From: Micromonospora coerulea
GTDB taxonomy: Bacteria; Actinomycetota; Actinomycetes; Mycobacteriales; Micromonosporaceae
Direction: 5' to 3'
Length of the DNA stretch: 64,000 nt
Assembly: GCF_016598485.1 (NCBI RefSeq)
Contig: NZ_JAEMUW010000020.1
Coordinates: forward strand, 57,933-121,932
This document shows, one piece after another, positions 60,145 through 64,000 of this stretch (within the stretch, counting starts at the first letter, position 1; each line of letters begins with the position of its first letter). A program made the position numbers and the translations under genes. The notes beneath the pieces were generated by a model, which saw only the letters and a program-made list of their open reading frames with translations, searched no databases and was not told where the DNA came from.

Positions 60145-63100
60145 CCCCGTCTCCGTCCTGCGCCGCCGCCTCGGGGGACTGCTCGTCGGTGCTGCCGGCC
60201 GCGTCCTCCCCGCCGAGCACGTTGGTGGTGACGATCGGCACCTTCCGGTCCGGCGTCATGCCGGCCCGCCGCTGGTAGTCACCGACCAGGTCGAGCAGGG
60301 CCGGGCCGGTGGGTCGCCGGCCGGGCCGGATGTCACAGGTGCCGACCTTGCTCTCCTGGATCAGCACGTTCGGGTCCAGGGTGATGCCGAACAGGTCGTT
60401 GGCCGAGTCGCCGGTGACCAGGCCTTCGAAACCGAAGTGGTACGGCAGCCAGAGCTGGTGGATCACCCGGCCGTCCACCCGCAGCGGGGTGAGCCGGTCG
60501 GTCACCAACACCTTGGCCTCGATCACCGCGCGGCCGCTGATCAGGTGCGCCCAGCCGAGGTGCTCCAGCCCCACCTCGGCGGCCAGCTCCGGGGACACCT
60601 CCACGAACATCTCCGGCTGCAGCTCGGCGAGCGGCCGTACCGTGCGGCTCATCGCGCCCGCGGTGTGGTGCTCGGTGAGCCGGCTGACCGTGAAGACGTA
60701 TGGGAAGACACCGCTGTGCTCCTCCGGCGGGCTGGGGTTCATCCGGTTCACCGGGTGGTCGTACACCTTGCGGGTGGGGTTGGCCTGCTGGCCGTACATC
60801 GGGTTGCGCATCGGCGACTCGGCCGGCTCGTAGTGCGTCGGCAACGGCCCGTCGAGCACCCCGCGCGGCGCGTAAAGCCAGGCCTTGCCGTCGCCCTGCA
60901 TCACGAACGGGTCGTCCCCGGCGAGCGCCTCCGACCCCGAGGCGTCGTCCGCCGGCCGGTACGTCGGCGGCTTGGTCTTCTCGAAGTCCGGCACGTCGTA
61001 GCCGGTCCACTCGCCCTTCTCCGCGTCCCACCAGACGTACTTCTTCCGCTCGCTCCACGGCCGGCCCTGCGGGTCGGCGGAGGCGCGGTTGTAGAGGGTG
61101 CGCCGGTTGGCCGGCCAGGCCCAGCCCCATTCGGGGGCGACCCAGCTCTGCTCGTGCCCCGGCTTGCGGCGCGCGGCCTGGTTGACCCCGTCGGCGTAGA
61201 CGCCGCTGTAGATCCAACAGCCGATCGCCGTCGAGCCGTCGTCCTTGGCCTCGGCGAAGCCGCCGAGCGGGCGCCCGGTGGCCACCTCGTACCCGTTGAT
61301 CTCCTTGAGCACCGCCTCGGCGCTCGGCTCGGCGTACTCGCCGTGGGTCGGGTAGTCCCAGGCGAGGTCGAGCAGCGCCCGGTCCCGCGGCTTGGTGGAG
61401 GCGGCCAGCTTCTCCCGCAACACGCGGCCGAGGTGGTAGAAGAACCACAGCTCGGAACGGCAGTCACCCGGCGGGTCGAGGGCTTTCTCCCGCCACTGCA
61501 GCAGCCGCTGGGTCTGGGTGAAGGTGCCCTCCTTCTCCACGTGCGAGGCGGCGGGCAGGAAGAACACCTCGGTGCGGCACTCCTCCGGCACGATCTCGCC
61601 GGTGGCGATCTCCGGGCTGTTCTTCCAGAACGTGGCACTCTCGATCATGAACAGGTCGCGGACGACCAGCCAGTCGAGGTTGGCCATGCCCAGGCGCTGG
61701 GCCTTGCCGTGCGCCGAGCCGACCGCCGGGTTCTGGCCGAGCAGGAAGTAGCCCTTCACGTGGCCGTCGATCATGTTCAGTACCTGCTGATACGTCCCGT
61801 GGTCGCCGGTCATCCGGGGCAGGTAGCCATAGCAGAAGTCGTTCTCGGGCGTGGCCGCGTCACCCCAGTACGCCTTGAGCAGGCTGGCCGCGAAGGCCCG
61901 CGAGTTGCCCCAGAAGCCCTTCTGGCCGGGGTGGCGGATGCTGTCCACCCACCTGGCGAAGGTCGGGTGTTCGGCGTGGTGCGGCATCGGCAGGTAGCCG
62001 GGCAGCAGGTTGAACAGCGTCGGGATGTCGGTGGAGCCCTGGATGCTGGCGTGCCCGCGCAGCGCCAGGATGCCACCGCCCGGCCGCCCGATGTTGCCCA
62101 GCAGGGTCTGGATGATCGCGCCGGTGCGGATGTACTGCACGCCGACGCTGTGCTGGGTCCAGCCCACCGAGTAGACGAGCACCCCGGTCCGCTCCCGGCC
62201 GGAGTTCTCCGTCCAGGCCCGGGCGAGTTCCAGGAACTTCTCCTGGGGGATGCCGCAGACCCGCTCGACCATCTCCGGGGTGTAGCGGGCGAAGTGCCGC
62301 TTGAGGATCTGGTAGACGCAGCGGGGGTGCCGCAGGGTCTCGTCCCGATGTGTCTCCGCCGCCACCGGTGCGCCGTGCGACTCGTGCTCCAGCCCGGCCG
62401 CGCTCTCCCGCTCCTTGCCCGTTCCCGTGGCCCGGGTGTGATTCCCGTGCCCCTCGTACTGCCAGCTGGTCTGGTCGTACGAGCCGGTCTCGGGGTTGTA
62501 GCCGGAGAAGAGCCCGTCGAGGTCCTCGGTGTCGGCGAACCGCTCGCTGACGATGGTGGCCGCGTTGGTGTACGCCAGCACGTACTCCCGGAAGTCCAGC
62601 TCGTTGTCCAGGATGTACCGCACCACGCCGCCGAGCAGCGCGATGTCGGTGCCCGCCCGGATCGGCAGGTACGTGTCGGCGAGCGCGCTGGTCCGGGTGA
62701 ACCGCGGGTCGACGTGGAAGACCTTGGCGCCGCGCTTCTTGGCCTCCATCACCCACTGGAAGCCCACCGGGTGGGCCTCGGCCATGTTGGAGCCCTGGAT
62801 GACGATGACGTCAGCGTTGACCAGGTCCTGCTGGAAGTCCGTCGCGCCGCCGCGACCGAAGCTGGTCCCCAGACCGGGGACGGTGGCGGAGTGTCAAATG
62901 CGGGCCTGGTTCTCGATCTGGAGTGCCCCCATCGCCGTGAACAGCTTCTTGATGAGGTAGTTCTCCTCGTTGTCCAGCGTCGCCCCGCCGAGGCTGGAGA
63001 TGCCCAGCGTCCGGTTCAGCGGCCGGCCGGCGTCGTCGACGTCCTCCCAGGTCTCGTCGCGGGCGGCGAGGAGCCGGTCGGCGATCATGTCGAGGGCGAC

Positions 63101-63463
63101 GTCGAGCTCCAGGTCCTCCCACTCGGTGCCGTACGGCCGGCGGTAGCGCACCTTAGTCTGGCGCAATGGGCTGGTCACCAGCGACTTGCTGGCCGCGCCC
63201 TTCGGGCAGAGCCGACCGCGGGAGATCGGGCTGTCCGGGTCGCCCTCGATCTGGGTGACCTGGCCGTCCTTCACGAAGACCCGCTGCCCGCAGCCCACCG
63301 CGCAGTACGGGCAGACCGAGCGGGCCATGCTGTCGGCGGTCTCGGTGCGAGCGGTCAGGCCGGCCGAGCGGGCGGACTGCGCCGCGGCGCCCCGGCCGAG
63401 CGGGTCGGTGCCGGTGAGCTGCCGGTAGACCGGCCAGCTCTCGATGAAGGTCTTGAGACCCAA
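60137..63463 (-). CDS. fdhA: Selenocysteine-containing formate dehydrogenase catalytic subunit
   Basis: 1108 residues if TTG 63463 is the start (GGGAGGGG upstream); GTG 63472 and ATG 63508 are alternatives. The UGA at 62896-62894 reads through as Sec190 in the context QARI-U-HSATVPGLG, the molybdenum/tungsten ligand site of FDH alpha. [4Fe-4S] motif VCPYCAVGCGQRV...RLCPKG is N-terminal. The bis-MGD domains run to the C-terminus. No twin-arginine signal is visible, so a cytoplasmic side is likely. It oxidises formate to CO2 and feeds fdhB and nrfD. Confidence 0.93.
62865..62896 (-). promoter_or_regulatory. UGA Sec codon and SECIS-like hairpin
   Basis: The UGA (62896-62894) is followed 12 bases later by GTCCCC-GGTCT-GGGGAC (62881-62865), a 17-nt hairpin with 6-bp stem. 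The GGTCT loop matches the loop bound by SelB in Escherichia coli fdhF, and the distance is similar. Confidence 0.85.
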
Positions 63464-63659
63464 CCGGAACACCCCCTCCCGCTGGCGGAAAGCTGACCCT
63501 CTGAACATAGGGCAGCCGACGGGGGCGTGCGACCCCGGCGGCGGACTGGCCCGGTTCGGGCACCGCCCGGGGCCGGTTCGGGCACCGCCCGGGCTCGGGT
63601 CGGCACGGCGGGCGGACCGCCAGGTCGAGCCGGCGAGGGATCGTTGCGCATAAAGAATT

Positions 63660-63685
63660 CCGCCCCCGGCAGGAGCCGGGGGCGG
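63660..63685. terminator. Strong hairpin, possible terminator
   Basis: CCGCCCCCGGC / GCCGGGGGCGG, a perfect 11-bp stem with loop AGGA. On the minus strand it is followed by AATTCTTTATG, giving a weak T tract. It lies upstream of fdhA. Confidence 0.5.
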
Positions 63686-63913
63686 AAAGGGTGTCGGTGT
63701 GCAGGTCGCCTCTCGGCGAGTGGCACGACGCGGCTCCAGCCGAACGGTATTCCGCGAAGGCAATTTAGGTGAGGCCCGGGGACACTGGACACACCGACAC
63801 CTCACTCAACCTACTCCGCCCCCCGGTTGTTCCGCGCTGTCGGTGACTGCCGCCACTGTCCGCCTCATACCCGGCGGCCAGCGCCGCCGTATCTCGGCGT
63901 GCCGTACGCCGCT

Positions 63914-63943
63914 GGCCGGCACCCCTGTCTCGGGGTGCCGGCC
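63914..63943. terminator. Hairpin terminator near the right edge
   Basis: GGCCGGCACCCC / GGGGTGCCGGCC, a perfect 12-bp stem with loop TGTCTC, 33 bp past a possible stop codon of a minus-strand gene. Confidence 0.6.
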
Positions 63944-63975
63944 AACGGCAGCGTGTTGCTTATTGCTTATGTGGG

Positions 63976-64000
63976 TCAGTTGTTCCAGTGCTGGGCGACC
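63976..64000 (-). CDS. Possible C-terminus of a gene beyond the window
   Basis: The minus-strand frame ends VAQHWNN then TGA (63978-63976), followed by a strong hairpin. Only seven codons are in the window, so no product can be named. Confidence 0.3.

Larger units (their letters stand above)
63464..63975. other. Intergenic region upstream of fdhA
   Basis: About 500 bases with two strong hairpins (63660-63685, 63914-63943). A direct repeat GGTTCGGGCACCGCCCGGG lies at about 63550-63595. I find no supported gene; the fdhA promoter must be somewhere here or further left. Confidence 0.4.

Noticed and set aside
62894..62896. A true nonsense mutation making fdhA a pseudogene
   Set aside because: The UGA is at the Sec/Cys site of the family, has a SECIS-like hairpin and the sel genes are beside it; downstream codons are fully conserved.
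60437..63496. A 1019-codon plus-strand frame
   Set aside because: Antisense to fdhA; low-complexity composition and no motifs.
63464..63652. N-terminal extension of fdhA up to 63805
   Set aside because: The extra codons are Arg/Pro-rich, overlap the strong 63660 hairpin and lack a ribosome-binding site; homologous N-termini start near the WPVYRQL motif.

Overview
The window is high-GC actinobacterial chromosome, most likely from a Micromonosporaceae member such as Micromonospora. The reasons are strong G/C third-position bias, frequent GTG starts, several regulators with a -10 box 6 to 7 bases before the start codon, and a division/glycine cluster in the same order as Mycobacterium tuberculosis Rv1822-Rv1830. 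The family-level placement is inference; no rRNA or species marker is present.

Layout. (1) 1-8475: stress and regulator genes. Two related STAND ATPases, two HxlR regulators, two alpha/beta hydrolases, a metallo-beta-lactamase overlapping a beta carbonic anhydrase, and a membrane permease divergent from an HxlR gene across an apparent double operator. (2) 8472-18400: an accessory island holding a truncated DNA ligase, small membrane proteins, two tyrosine recombinases, a HEPN-motif protein, an AAA NTPase, and remnants of a recombinase, a TnpB transposase and a nucleotidyltransferase. (3) 18556-31941: mixed core genes. folD, an EEP nuclease, a TauE/SafE transporter, a nitroreductase/HxlR pair, a secreted VWA-HYR protein, def, an ECF41 sigma factor with its oxidoreductase neighbour, a MarR/proline iminopeptidase pair and pabB. 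(4) 32064-45194: gcvP with a glycine riboswitch, a sirtuin, an operon of truncated hemoglobin, flavohemoprotein-like reductase and DivIVA-domain protein, then the minus-strand series pgsA, DUF881, sbp, DUF881, gcvH, garA, ftsR, bifunctional nuclease, MerR. (5) 45522-52662: MarR/SpoIIE phosphatase, DUF574 methyltransferase, universal stress protein, small proteins, HhH-GPD protein and a CNNM transporter. (6) 52716-63463: a selenocysteine-dependent formate module: selC tRNA, selA, selB, an OFA-family MFS transporter, and nrfD-fdhB-fdhA. fdhA carries an in-frame UGA followed by a bacterial SECIS-like hairpin.

How the genes work together. tRNA-Sec, SelA and SelB decode the UGA of FdhA. FdhA oxidises formate and passes electrons through the FdhB iron-sulfur protein to the NrfD membrane subunit. 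selD was not found, so it must lie elsewhere. GcvP and GcvH belong to one glycine-cleavage system; the riboswitch on gcvP makes it glycine responsive. The GarA/FtsR/PgsA/Sbp/DUF881 cluster joins central-metabolism control to cell division and phospholipid synthesis. The ECF41 sigma factor probably drives the adjacent oxidoreductase, whose upstream region has a near-consensus ECF41 promoter.

The most informative observations are the SECIS/UGA pair, the ECF41 promoter, the duplicated HxlR operator, the recurring leaderless architecture of regulator genes, and the HEPN protein and unexplained repeat cluster inside the island.
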